Shown: positions 45,253 through 55,704 of the stretch, in pieces
Numbering within the stretch: the first letter of the stretch is position 1
How the letters are laid out: every line of letters begins with the position of its first letter
NCBI GenBank assembly: GCA_032622095.1
Contig: CP136063.1
Location: forward strand, 278,127,426 to 278,191,425
Length of the DNA: 64,000 bases
Reading direction: 5' to 3'
Source: Siphonodentalium dalli
Taxonomy: Eukaryota; Mollusca; Scaphopoda; Gadilida; Siphonodentaliidae
The notes under the pieces: generated by a model
Databases searched by the model: none
What the model was told of the DNA's origin: nothing
Seen by the model: the letters and a program-made list of their open reading frames with translations, nothing else
Translations under genes and position numbers: made by a program

Positions 45253-45338
45253 TTAGGCCTAAGTCAATTTCCTGTTTCTCAGGCCAAAAAAAAACAAACT
45301 TATTCCAAGCATAGTGTGCATGTCTGTTGTCGAATGCA

Positions 45339-45539
45339 TTAACCCTTTCTATACTTAATACTCATCAGATGATAAGTTCAACAAACTACCATTTCCCACC
45401 AATGAATATGAATTGTTCTTCACCATCTGTTTGTCATATACTTTTATTACCTAAACATCCCTCCAAATGAATAATATACCATTCCAACGTATAATTTTAT
45501 AGTTGAATGGGGGAATTCATTTAGTGCAGAAAAGGTTAA
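45339..45539 (+). mobile_element. TTAA MITE family B, copy in intron B-C
   Basis: TTAACCCTTTCTATACTTAA at left and AAAAGGTTAA at right, with the family phrases GATAAGTTCAACAAACTACC and CAAATGAATAATATACCATT. About 200 bp, without ORF. Confidence 0.7.
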
Positions 45540-46064
45540 TAATAAAATTTATATCAGTTGCCCATGGCCAATATTACCCAAACTGACGTCCATAAAAGTC
45601 AGTTGATAGATTCCATATGTTTATTTCGTCAATAAAGTATCATTGACACATTTTTAACTAAGTTTGCAGATGCAATACAACACGTGTTTAACACATTGAG
45701 TGCCGACAACGAGTTATCTCATACTTTTTGCATGTAATAGATTGGGAGACGGCACTCAACATGTTAACTCATGTTTGAACATAGTTATGAATTACAGTAA
45801 TGAAGTGGAAATTTGAATATGGGGGAAATGGGAATATTTGTATAGAAACGTACCACAATTATTTTGTACCGATAAAAAAAATTGCAGACATATCAAACTC
45901 GAATAGAAAGATTGCAATCACAGGATTTCAGTACCATATGGAGTGTGTTTTGCTTGTGTATACTCATATTTCACATATAACCATGTGTAAAATACACAGG
46001 CCACTGGCATCGGGCCTCAAGGTTTAATTTGTCACACAATGTCCCTTGACCACTCCCTTCCTAA

Positions 46065-46407
46065 CAAGCCTGGATATAATGTGTCTGACATTTGCAGAAT
46101 GAGGTCCCCAGAGGGACTAGCATCACCAAATTCACCCTCTGTGAACCTCATTCTTCTTAGGCCTCAACTGCTATTGGAGATATAGGATCAGATTGAAGTT
46201 CCCCAGTTGAAGTTGGTGATGTTCACCCATAAGTCACCTCGATTATGCATTTTATCTTCTGCAAATTAAGGGATATAGTCATATATAAACTGTTAGAGGG
46301 GAAAAAGTAACTAAAACAATGTTAATTAATGTTATGGATACTTCCCAGAGGATGAGGCCTAAGCAGAATGAAGTCTGAAAATGTCAGACACACTATATCC
46401 AGACTTG
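46065..46407. mobile_element. MITE family A, copy in intron B-C
   Basis: It starts CAAGCCTGGATATAATGTGT and ends TATATCCAGACTTG. The first hairpin (AATGAGGTCCCCAGAGG...CCTCTGTGAACCTCATT) is intact and the second is reduced. Confidence 0.7.
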
Positions 46408-46426
46408 AGTCAGATAGATCTTTGTC

Positions 46427-47446
46427 TACGCCATCATGTAACACAGTCTGGTCTATCATGTAACACAGTCTAGTCTACATTGCATTGCTGGTGTCTACGT
46501 CATCATGTAACAGTCTGGTCCATCATGTAACACAGTCTGGTCTATCATGTAACACAGTCTGATCTATCGTGTAACACAGTCTGGTCTACAATGCATTGCT
46601 GGTGTCTACGCCGTCATGTAACACAGTCTTGTCTCCATTGCATTGTTGGTGTTTATGCCATCATGTAACACAGTCTTGTCTACATTGCATTGCTGGTGTC
46701 TACGCCATCATGTAACACAGTCTTGTCTACATTGCATTGCTGGTGTCTACTCCATCATGTAGCACAGTATTGTCTACATTGCATTGCTGGTGTCTACTCC
46801 ATCATGTAGCACATTCTTGTCTACATTGCATTGCTGGTGTCTACACCATCATGTAGCAGTCTTGTCTACATTGCATTGCTGGTGTCTATGCCATCATGTA
46901 ACACAGTCTTGTCTACATTGCATTGCTGGTGTCTACTCCATCATGTAACAGTCTTGTCTACATTGCATTGCTGGTGTCTACGCCATCATGTAACACAGTC
47001 TTGTCTACAATGCATTGCTGGTGTCTACGCCATCATGTAACACAGTCTTGTCTACATTGCATTGCTGGTGTCTACTCCATCATGTAACACAGTCTTGTCT
47101 ACATTGCATTGCTGGTGTCTACGCCATCATGTAACACAGTCTTGTCTACAATGCATTGCTGGTGTCTACTCCATCATGTAACACAGTATTGTCTACATTG
47201 CATTGCTGGTGTCTACGCCATCATGTAACACAGTCTTGTCTACAATGCATTGTTGGTGTCTACGCCATCATATAACATAGTCTTGTCTACATTGCATTGC
47301 TGGTGTCTACTCCATCATGTAACACAGTCTTGTCTACAATGCATTGTTGGTGTCTACGCCATCATATAACATAGTCTTGTCTACATTGCATTGCTGGTGT
47401 CTACGCCATCATGTAACACAGTCTGGTCTACATTTCATTGCTGATT
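46427..47446 (+). repeat. 47-bp minisatellite in intron B-C
   Basis: About 21 units of the type TTGTCTACATTGCATTGCTG + GTGTCTACGCCATCATGTAA + CACAGTC. Unit variants include CTCCATCATG and truncated forms lacking ACA. The first units are shorter and more diverged. ORFs crossing it simply follow the repeat. Confidence 0.9.
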
Positions 47447-47489
47447 TCATGGCATATTTTAAGGTTTTTCCATTTAATTTTGTCTGCAG

Positions 47490-47591
47490 ATCGATCATTG
47501 AAACAAAGTGTAAAAAAACTGAAGTCAACAAAGGATGAGATTTCTGATATAATTGTGGAAATAGAGGAATTAGCTGCCACCAATGAGGAAA
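47490..47591 (+). CDS. Coiled-coil gene, exon C
   Basis: Acceptor TTTGTCTGCAG, donor A|GTAAGT (phase 1 in, phase 1 out). It codes RSLKQSVKKLKSTKDEISDI and IVEIEELAATNEE, a clear heptad-type coiled coil. The 47-bp minisatellite ends about 45 bp upstream of its acceptor. Confidence 0.85.
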
Positions 47592-47611
47592 GTAAGTAAT
47601 CCATGATTATG

Positions 47612-47857
47612 TTAATCCTTTATTTACTAAATACTCATTGACGTGTTGTTATCTCATAGGACATGTTCAGATAATAAGTTCAACAAATGACCATAGGTCT
47701 GAACATTTTCCTCCAATAAATAGGACTCCTTCTGCACTTGTATTATCTGCCATCTGCTTCATTTTCCTGAAAACCCCTTCAAATAAATAATAGACAATTC
47801 CAATGTATACTTTTATAACTGAATGGGAGAATCCATTTAGTATCCAGAATGGATTAA
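47612..47857 (+). mobile_element. TTAA MITE family B, copy in intron C-D
   Basis: TTAATCCTTTATTTACTAAA at left and AGAATGGATTAA at right. It shares GATAATAAGTTCAACAAATG with the copy at 7749. It starts about 20 bp after the exon C donor. Confidence 0.7.
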
Positions 47858-48752
47858 ATGAACCGTCTGATTGAATGTTTCAATGTGGTTATGAGATTTT
47901 AACCTTCTGAACAATTTAGCATAATTTTTATAGCAATCAAAACCACATTGAATCTGGCTTTGACTTTTTCTTTATATATTAATTCCACTCAAAGAAGTAA
48001 TATTGTTTTTCAAACTTCCACAAAACTATTGTGTAGATTGGAGTATGAATCGCTCATTTATAATGTCATCTATAAATATAAAAGAATAGGATTTGTCTGT
48101 TTGTTTGCAATGTTTCCGCCAGGGGAAAATAAATGAGGTCGTATTTGGAAACACTCAAAGTGATAAAACTCTAAACCATGGTTTGCCCCTTCAGGAGAAA
48201 ATTTTGAGTTTTATCACTGAGAAGTAGCTATTTCCTTGCACCTGAGACAAGAAGCAGGAATATTGAAGCTTTGTATATAATTCGGCAGATGCTATATTAC
48301 AGCATTATTTGTTCAATATTTTGATTTAAATTTTTTTTTTTTTTTATTAGTATTTGGTTTAATTGAACAAGGAGTTCAATCTAAAATTTTCAATTTAAAT
48401 TTAAATTGTTTGTTGTTAAATCAAAATGATTGAACCATCAAAATGTGCGCGAATCTCACAAAGGGGACGCTGTTGAATAAAAGCTCCCAGAGATATCAAA
48501 ATATGTGCAGGGGTTTCAGGTCCCTTTGTGCATCTGACGCTGAATAAAGGCTCCCTATGGGAGCCTGTTCTAGCTAGCTTTCATATAATTTGCTTGTGTT
48601 TTCCAACAAATTATTTTATTTTCTATTAATATTACAAAACAGAATTTTTTAGAACTGACATGATCCTTCATAAGGCTAACATTTCTATCTTAAATAGATG
48701 TTGCTATATTAACTGATGAATTTAAACACAATTGAATATTAATTTTTTGAAG
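47858..48752. other. Intron C-D, remaining part
   Basis: AT-rich intron with T and A homopolymers near 48330. Nothing else recognised. Confidence 0.5.
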
Positions 48753-48817
48753 GTTATGAGATACTCAAGATTAAAAAGAAATCTCTTCAGGAGAAGCAGA
48801 AATTGGCTGAGGTGAAG
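48753..48817 (+). CDS. Coiled-coil gene, exon D
   Basis: Acceptor ATTTTTTGAAG, donor GTGAAG|GTGAGT (ends phase 0). It codes YEILKIKKKSLQEKQKLAEV, continuing the coiled coil. The first codon is completed by exon C to Ser. Confidence 0.8.
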
Positions 48818-48899
48818 GTGAGTTACTGTTTGTTTGGTGGAGATGGTCAGTTTAGCCTTTCAAACAGAATACAAGGATCCGGGAACTTTTAAAACAAAT

Positions 48900-49180
48900 T
48901 TTATTATATATTACGGCATATGGATCTTCGGAGTGAACACTAGATGGGAGCCTCCTATTTTGACCAAAATTCGTTGAATCTTGGAATATACTTTGTGTAT
49001 GACTATATCCTTTGGCACAACCTACAGACCATATCCTTCATACGATCATGATCAAACTTTATATGGATCTTCAGCGTGACTTCTTCTTTATCATTCTTTT
49101 CATTGCTCAGCAAAACATTAACTCCTACCCAAGTTGAGCTACAGTGTCATTGACACTTTCTTTTTTCTTATTACCTATTT
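48900..49180. repeat. Dispersed repeat shared with 58440-58740 and 60149-60240
   Basis: TTCTTCTTTATCATTCT...ATTGCTCAGCAAAACATTAA...AAGTTGAGCTACAGTGTCAT at 49080-49175 recurs with few changes at 60149-60240. The upstream part (CACTAGATGGGAGCC, CGATCATGATCAAACTT) is related to 58440-58700. Element type unknown. Confidence 0.5.
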
Positions 49181-49411
49181 TGTTGACAGCTCTACCCCTT
49201 TCTTAGACATAATTCTTCAAAACTATTAAACTAACATCCATAAATTATGATAAGGTGAAACAAGTTTGAGGAAATCCCATCCCAAATTCTAAACCTGATC
49301 AAATTTTTTCCCGCCATGTTCAAAATGTGACCATCCATCTTGCGATGTCCATATATATTTCTAGACAGATTTCAGTGGTATGTTTCCAAGGCTGCCAAAA
49401 ACTCGAGCCTG

Positions 49412-49659
49412 AAGAATCATGAAGGGAGCTGCACTTGTGCAGCATTAATGATCCTGTGCCAATGCATTATCTTATATATGCGAGTCTTCCATTGGGAGCC
49501 TCGCATATATAAGAAAATGCACTAGGTTAAATGGTCAAGGCAATTATTGTTAGGCCATTGTTTTCTCTTATATATGCGAGTCTCCCTTTGGGAAAATCGC
49601 ATATATAAGGTAATGCATTGGCACAGGGTTTTCGCAAGCTCCAGTCATGACAGGATTAA
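49412..49659. mobile_element. Double-hairpin MITE family D, copy 1
   Basis: Two consecutive hairpins with arms like CATTATCTTATATATGCGAG / CTCGCATATATAAGAAAATG are joined by GGTCAAGGCAATTATTGTTA. The outer CCTGTGCCAATGCATT pairs with AATGCATTGGCACAGG. The right end is GGATTAA at 49653-49659. Other copies: 50484-52299, 54289-55640, 58041-58130 and 62101-62360. Confidence 0.75.
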
Positions 49660-49673
49660 CATTCTTATTGTAG

Positions 49674-49778
49674 CTTGGAGAACTCAAAGTTATACAGGAG
49701 AAGCGTGAAAAGAATGCACAACTAATTGGTGAAAACTGCTCAAATGGAATTAGCATTGATAAACATAGAGCAGATCAG
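49674..49778 (+). CDS. Coiled-coil gene, exon E
   Basis: Acceptor ACATTCTTATTGTAG, donor GATCAG|GTATGT, 35 codons in phase 0. It codes LGELKVIQEKREKNAQLIGE, NCSNGISIDKHRADQ. A double-hairpin MITE ends about 15 bp upstream of the acceptor, so the mobile element borders on the splice signal. Confidence 0.82.
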
Positions 49779-50483
49779 GTATGTATATCCTAGTTAGGAC
49801 ATTGTAGGATCATGACATGTTTTGAGCTGGAATAATTAAAAAAACTATATTGATTGGTAGTGGAATCTTTATTAAAATCATGAAAAACAAAAGCTAATAT
49901 TGTGATATATTGCACTCATTGGTTCCTCAAGCGGGCCGCACACGATGCTCACCCCTGTCATATGTTGTACGATCCTTTTCGCTGACCCTTGCCATTTAAA
50001 TCTGTGTGGAGCACAGTCTGATTTTGGTCGTGTGTCTACTTTCGTTGTCTATTATAATAGAACGATTTCTACTTGCACAAATGATGCCATCAGATTGTAC
50101 TATCTGATTGTCATGTGATCACTTCGATCATGTTGCTAATAGTTCCAGGTTTGGCCCTATTTTCTCATGGATGCTGTGGGTTATTATTAAAGTTGCAGGT
50201 ATGTTTATTTATTGGTTGAAATTTAATATGAATTTCCAATAACTATTAATATTACAAGATTTTGTGGTACATGTACTAGTATACCTGATTTCCCCACACA
50301 ATCAGATATAAGAGTATAGACAACATTGCTGATGGCCACTTTGTTTTCTTTTTGTACTCAGTTGTTATATTGTGGAGGCATGGGTATGACGCCCATGCCT
50401 CAATCAATCATGAAACAAAACAGTTGGTCAAAAGCTCTTCAGAGCTTGTGTTTGTATAATGTTTTACCTCCAACTTTAAACCC

Positions 50484-52299
50484 TTAAATAACTGGAGCTT
50501 CATGAAATTTGGAAAAACCCTGTGCCAATGCATTCTCTTATATATTCGAGTCTCCCATAGGGAGCTTCGCATATGTAAGAGAATATTGGCCTAACAATAT
50601 TTACCTTGGCCTTGTATAACAGGATGCGTGCCTCTCCAAACAGAGTCGAGTATTCAGAGATTAAGTTCTTTATAACAGGATTCGTGCCTCTCCAAACAGA
50701 GTCGCGTATTCAGAGAGTAAGTTCTTTATAACAGGATGCGTGCCTCTCCAAACAAAGTAAAGTATTCAGAGAGTAAGTTCTTTATAACAGGATGCGTGCC
50801 TCTTCAAACAGAGTCGCGTATTCAGAGAGTAAGTTCTTTATAACAGGATGCGTGCCTCTTCAAACAGAGTCGCGTATTCAGAGAGTAAGTTCTTTATAAC
50901 AGGATGCGTGCCTCTCCAAACAAAGTAAAGTATTCAGAGAGTAAGTTCTTTATAACAGGATGCGTGCCTCTTCAAACAGAGTCGAGTATTCAGAGAGTAA
51001 GTTCTTTATAACAGGATTCGTGCCTCTCCAAACAGAGTCGCGTATTCAGAGAGTAAGTTCTTTATAACAGGATGCGTGCCTCTCCAAACAAAGTAAAGTA
51101 TTCAGAGAGTAAGTTCTTTATAACAGGATGCGTGCCTCTTCAAACAGAGTCGCGTATTCAGAGAGTAAGTTCTTTATAACAGGATGCGTGCCTTTCCAAA
51201 CAGAGTCAAGTATTCAGAGAGTAAGTTCTTTATAACAGGATGCGTGCCTCACCAAACAGAGTAAAGTATTCAGAGAGTAAGTTCTTTATAACAGGATGCG
51301 TGCCTCTCCAAACAGAGTCGAGTATTCAGAGAGTAAGTTCTTTATAACAGGATGTGTGCCTCTCCAAACAGAGTCGAGTATTCAGAGAGTACGTTCTTTA
51401 TAACAGGATTCGTGCCTCTCCAAACAGAGTCGAGTATTCAGAGAGTAAGTTCTTTATAACAGGATGCGTGCCTCTCCAAACAGAGTCGAGTATGCAGAGA
51501 ATAAGTTCTTTATAACAGGATTCGTGCCTCTCCAAACAGAGTCGAGTATTCAGAGAGTAAGTTCTTTATAACAGGATGCATGTTTCTCCAAACAGTCAAG
51601 TATTCAGAGAGTAAGTTTTTTATAACAGGATGCGTGCCTCTCCAAACAGTCAAGTATTCAGAGAATAAGTTCTTTATAACAGGATTCGTGCCTCTCCAAA
51701 CAGAGTCGAGTATTCAGAGAGTAAGTTCTTTATAACAGGATGCATGTTTCTCCAAACAGTCAAGTATTCAGAGAGTAAGTTCTTTATAACAGGATTCGTG
51801 CCTCTCCAAACAGAGTCGAGTATTCAGAGAGTAAGTTCTTTATAACAGGATGCATGTTTCTCCAAACAGTCAAGTATTCAGAGAGTAAGTTCTTTATAAC
51901 AGGATGCGTGCCTCTCCAAACAGAGTCGAGTATTCAGAGAGTAAGTTCTTTATAACAGGATGCGTGCCTCTCCAAACAGAGTCGAGTATTCAGAGAGTAA
52001 GTTCTTTATAACAGGATTCGTGCCTCTCCAAACAGAGTCGAGTATTCAAACCCTTAAATAACTGGAGCTTCATGAAATTTGGAAAAACCCTGTGCCAATG
52101 CATTCTCTTATATATTCGAGTCTCCCATAGGGAGCTTCGCATATGTAAGAGAATATTGGCCTAACAATATTTACCTTGGCCTTGTAAGCCAAGCTTTCTC
52201 TTATGGGAGACTAGCATATATAAGAGAATGCACTGGCACAGGATCTTTAATTCTGCACCAGTGCAGCTTCCGTCATGAACCCCGTCATTAAAGGGTTAA
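50484..52299. mobile_element. MITE family D, copy 2, expanded by a minisatellite
   Basis: TTAA at 50484 and 52296 frame the element. Its left half (50478-50616) is repeated exactly at 52048-52186, and 1431 bp of the 56-bp array lie between the two. Without the array and duplication the element would be about 246 bp, as in other copies. Confidence 0.75.
50615..52047 (+). repeat. 56-bp minisatellite, upstream array (about 25 units)
   Basis: The unit is AACAGGATGCGTGCCTCTCC + AAACAGAGTCGAGTATTCAG + AGAGTAAGTTCTTTAT. It lies in the intron before exon F, although the unit derives from the exon F end and donor. Variant units (AAAGTAAAG, GTATGCAGAGAATAAG, ATGCATGTTTCTCC) recur in order, showing higher-order duplication. 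Confidence 0.95.
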
Positions 52300-52954
52300 T
52301 TAAAATTGATCTCATCTTATCTTTTGTCAATGCATCTTGTTCTTGCATACAAAATGTCTCATCACTATGAAATCTATGAAATCTGTGAAACAAATTGAAA
52401 ATGAAGGCTGCTGGATGACATTCTGTTGTTGTAAAATAAAACTGGTGATAATATTAATAGTTGAATCTGATTGGTTACTTCGCATAATTCGCATGACTCG
52501 ATCACTGAGAATCAAAACTATTTGAAACTGTTTGGGGCCAAACATGCGCCAAAAAATTGTGCGATTTTCCGTTGCACCAATTATGATTTTGCCCGTAACT
52601 GGTGACCGACATCAATCATACAACAAATATCTTGTATGGCCCACTTTAGAATTAAACAAATTCTTCCTGGTTGGAAATAGGTTTTTTTCCATTTGCAAAA
52701 TGTCCCCAACATTAACTTTTTCTGAGAAATTAAGACACTTACATGATTCCCAATGTTGAAATAAGCCTCTACGTACGAACTTAACTGGAATCACTAAAGA
52801 CTAGTAGAACTACAAATAATTTTTGCTGTTGAAAATGGCTAAAATATGTGTGGTACTCATTGGCTGTATCAAAGCCTTGTTATTTGTATATATATTTCAA
52901 ATTGTAAAAGAGTACCTTGTTTCAGCTTGAGTTTCAATGTCATTAATATTGCAG

Positions 52955-53151
52955 AAAAATAAATTATCAACTTTGGATCAAGCAATTAAAACATGCCATG
53001 CAGCTATTGAGAAAGTCAAGCTTGATATAGAACGATTGGGTCAAGCCACGAGTCGGCTTGAAATACAAAAACACAGAAATGCTGACTTCCTGTGTAAGCT
53101 GCGAAAGGAACAGGATGCGTGCCGCTCCAAACAAAGTCAAGTATTCAGAGA
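52955..53151 (+). CDS. Coiled-coil gene, exon F (source of the 56-bp minisatellite)
   Basis: Acceptor CATTAATATTGCAG, donor TTCAGAGA|GTAAGT (phase 2). It codes KNKLSTLDQAIKTCHAAIEK, VKLDIERLGQATSRLEIQKH and RNADFLCKLRKEQDACRSKQ, SQVFRE, a strong coiled coil. The last 41 bases of the exon (from CAGGATGCGTGCC) plus the donor and TTCTTTATAA form the unit of the arrays at 53111-54290 and 50615-52047. Any downstream donor would read AGA GAG TAA, a stop. The coding copy differs from the array consensus (CCGCTCC against CCTCTCC, AAAGTCAAG against GAGTCGAG). Confidence 0.88.
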
Positions 53152-54290
53152 GTAAGTTCTTTATAACAGGATGCGTGCCTCTCCAAACAGAGTTGCGTAT
53201 TCAGAGAGTAAGTTCTTTATAACAGGATGCGTGCCTCTCCAAACAGAGTCGAGTATTCAGAGATTAAGTTCTTTATAACAGGATGCGTGCCTCCAAACAG
53301 AGTCGAGTATTCAGAGAGTAAGTTCTTTATAACAGGATGCGTGCCTCTCAAAACAGAGTCGCGTATTCAGAGAGTAAGTTCTTTATAACAGGATGCGTGC
53401 CTCTCCAAACAGAGTCGAGTATTCAGAGAGTAAGTTCTTTATAACAGGATTCGTGCCTCTCCAAACAGAGTCGAGTATTCAGAGAGTAAGTTCTTTATAA
53501 CAGGATGCGTGCCTCTCCAAACAGAGTCGAGTATTCAGAGATTAAGTTCTTTATAACAGGATGCGTGCCTCCAAACAGAGTCGAGTATTCAGAGAGTAAG
53601 TTCTTTATAACAGGATGCGTGCCTCTCAAAACAGAGTCGCGTATTCAGAGAGTAAGTTCTTTATAACAGGATGCGTGCCTCTCCAAACAGAGTCAAGTAT
53701 TCAGAGAGTAAGTTCTTTATAACAGGATGCGTGCCTCTCCAAACAGAGTCAAGTATTCAGAGAGTAAGTTCTTTATAACAGGATGCGTGCCTCACCAAAC
53801 AGAGTAAAGTATTCAGAGTAAGTTCTTTATAACAGGATGCGTGCCTCTCCAAACAGAGTCGAGTATTCAGAGAGTAAGTTCTTTATAACAGGATGCGTGC
53901 CTCTCCAAACAGAGTCGAGTATTCAGAGAGTAAGTTCTTTATAACAGGATGCGTGCCTCTCCAAACAGAGTCGAGTATGCAGAGAATAAGTTCTTTATAA
54001 CAGGATTCGTGCCTCTCCAAACAGAGTCGAGTATTCAGAGAGTAAGTTCTTTATAACAGGATGCATGCCTCTCCAAACAGTCGAGTATTCAGAGAGTAAG
54101 TTCTTTATAACAGGATGCGTGCCTCTCCAAACAGTCAAGTATTCAGAGAGTAAGTTCTTTATAACAGGATGCGTGCCTCTCCAAACAGAGTCAAGTATTC
54201 AGAGAGTAAGTTCTTTATAACAGGATGAGTGCCTCTCCAAACAGAGTCGAGTATTCAGAGAGTAAGTTCTTTAACCATTTTGTGACTCGA
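53111..54290 (+). repeat. 56-bp minisatellite, downstream array starting in exon F (about 21 units)
   Basis: The first unit is the exon F 3' end and its true donor. Subsequent units run without gap until a family D MITE begins at 54287. Each unit keeps a GTAAGT (a few GATTAAGT or AATAAGT) and a TTCTTTATAACAG acceptor-like string. Several variants are shared with the upstream array. Confidence 0.95.
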
Positions 54291-55640
54291 GCTGCGTTGG
54301 TGCAGCATTAAACACCCTGTGCCAGTGCCTTCTCTTATATATTTGAGTTTCCCGTAGGGAGCCTCACATATATAAGAGAGTGCACTGGCTTACATGGTCA
54401 AGGTAAATATTGTTAGGCCAATGCATTTTCATATATATGCGAGGTTCCCTGGGAGACTCGCATATATAATCTTGCGAATGCTTTTAGGCTTGCCACGATT
54501 ATTTGATTAATCGACTAACCTTTGACAGGTGCGGTAGTCGACGGTTATTTACTTTTGTCGACTAATCGCCCAATGGGGGAGGTGGGTATGATTGTGTATG
54601 TATAAGCAGTGCTATGCACAAATGCCATGCCTGGAAGTAAAAGTTAACACTGTATGTAGCATAAAAGCCTGTTCTCTCGCCACTTCTGATGCGGCTTCGT
54701 TTGTCTTTGATGTCGCAACTGACGTTTGGTGGTCATCTTCAAAGAATTTGTGTGCGACACGTTCTCATACCGGTAGTCGTGGCGTGCCATCGGCTTCCTT
54801 TGATGTCGTGTTACGGCCTTGTCATTGTTTATAATTTATGTTTAGCTGTCAATTTATGTTCCTGTGGATCAGTAATTAGCAATCATTATAGCCAAAATGG
54901 ATGACGTGCATCAGACTTCATCTTTTTTTCATTTTTCAAATTTCATACTGTTAAACGGTCACCATTATTCACAAAGTTCGCAGGATATGGAATGTCCATT
55001 ATGTTCAAAGTTACTAGACAGTTATTCAGTAACGAGTTTGTGTCATCACTTATTAAATAAGTGCTACATAGTACATACATTACATTATCCAACGTGGTAA
55101 CGTATAGAGACTATTAATTTGTAATTAACAAGCAGCGCACACACACTGAAGCTCACGAAATAAACTAAGTGCCCTATATATGTCAGGTGACGTGATCGAT
55201 ACGCAATGGTATTCTCTGCAAAACTAACTATAGTCTGTTTTCAATATGTATGCGACAATTCCACATGCTTTCAATTGCCACCGCGATGCATGTTCACAGG
55301 GAACATTTATTGACTGGACAGATATTATAAAAAATTCTCGTCCCCGGGGATAACCGTTTGCGCAAATTTGAGTTTAGATGGCCAATGGTGGGCGGAGACC
55401 TCAGAATATTGACAAGCCTGCTGACTGACAGTTTATAAGTGTGTTCAAACTGGATGTAAAGTAGTCATTGTAATGTCGCATTTATCACTTGTTTACCTGG
55501 GTGTAACATAGGCCTCATATATGAACGATTAATCGACTAACCGTCGATTATAATGGTCGATTATGAAATCTCATAGTCGTGGCAACCCTAAATGCTTTGG
55601 CATAATTTTTGCAAAATGTCAGGAAGCTCCAGTCATGGAA
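54287..55640. mobile_element. MITE family D, copy 3, split by a hAT element
   Basis: It starts TTTAACCATTTTGTGACTCG and has the first hairpin CTTCTCTTATATATTTGAGT / CACATATATAAGAGAGTGCA. It continues after the hAT element as GGCATAATTTTTGCAAAATG to CATGGAAGGGTTAA. Removing 54485-55598 restores the usual sequence around AATGC. Confidence 0.7.
54485..55590 (+). mobile_element. hAT element, 1106 bp, TSD AATGCTTT
   Basis: Ends TAGGCTTGCCACGATTAT and ATAGTCGTGGCAACCCTA are inverted with few mismatches. AATGCTTT (54477-54484 and 55591-55598) is an 8-bp target duplication. The TAATCGACTAAC phrase lies inside both ends. A frame at 54897-55100 holds CPLCSKLLDSYSVTSLCHHL, LNKC, which resembles a BED-type zinc finger, the usual N-terminus of hAT transposases. 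The catalytic part is missing, so it is non-autonomous. Confidence 0.88.
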
Positions 55641-55704
55641 GGGTTAATTCTCGATGAATTATTTGGCAACAAACAATGATTCTGCCAATGAATGTAGCTG
55701 CATA

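Noticed and set aside
46831-47538. ORFs with repeated LHCWCLRHHV-type phrases
   Set aside because: They arise from reading the 47-bp intronic minisatellite.
50615-54290. CRISPR-like regular arrays
   Set aside because: The units are contiguous 56-bp tandem repeats without unique spacers, in a spliced eukaryotic gene. They are minisatellites.
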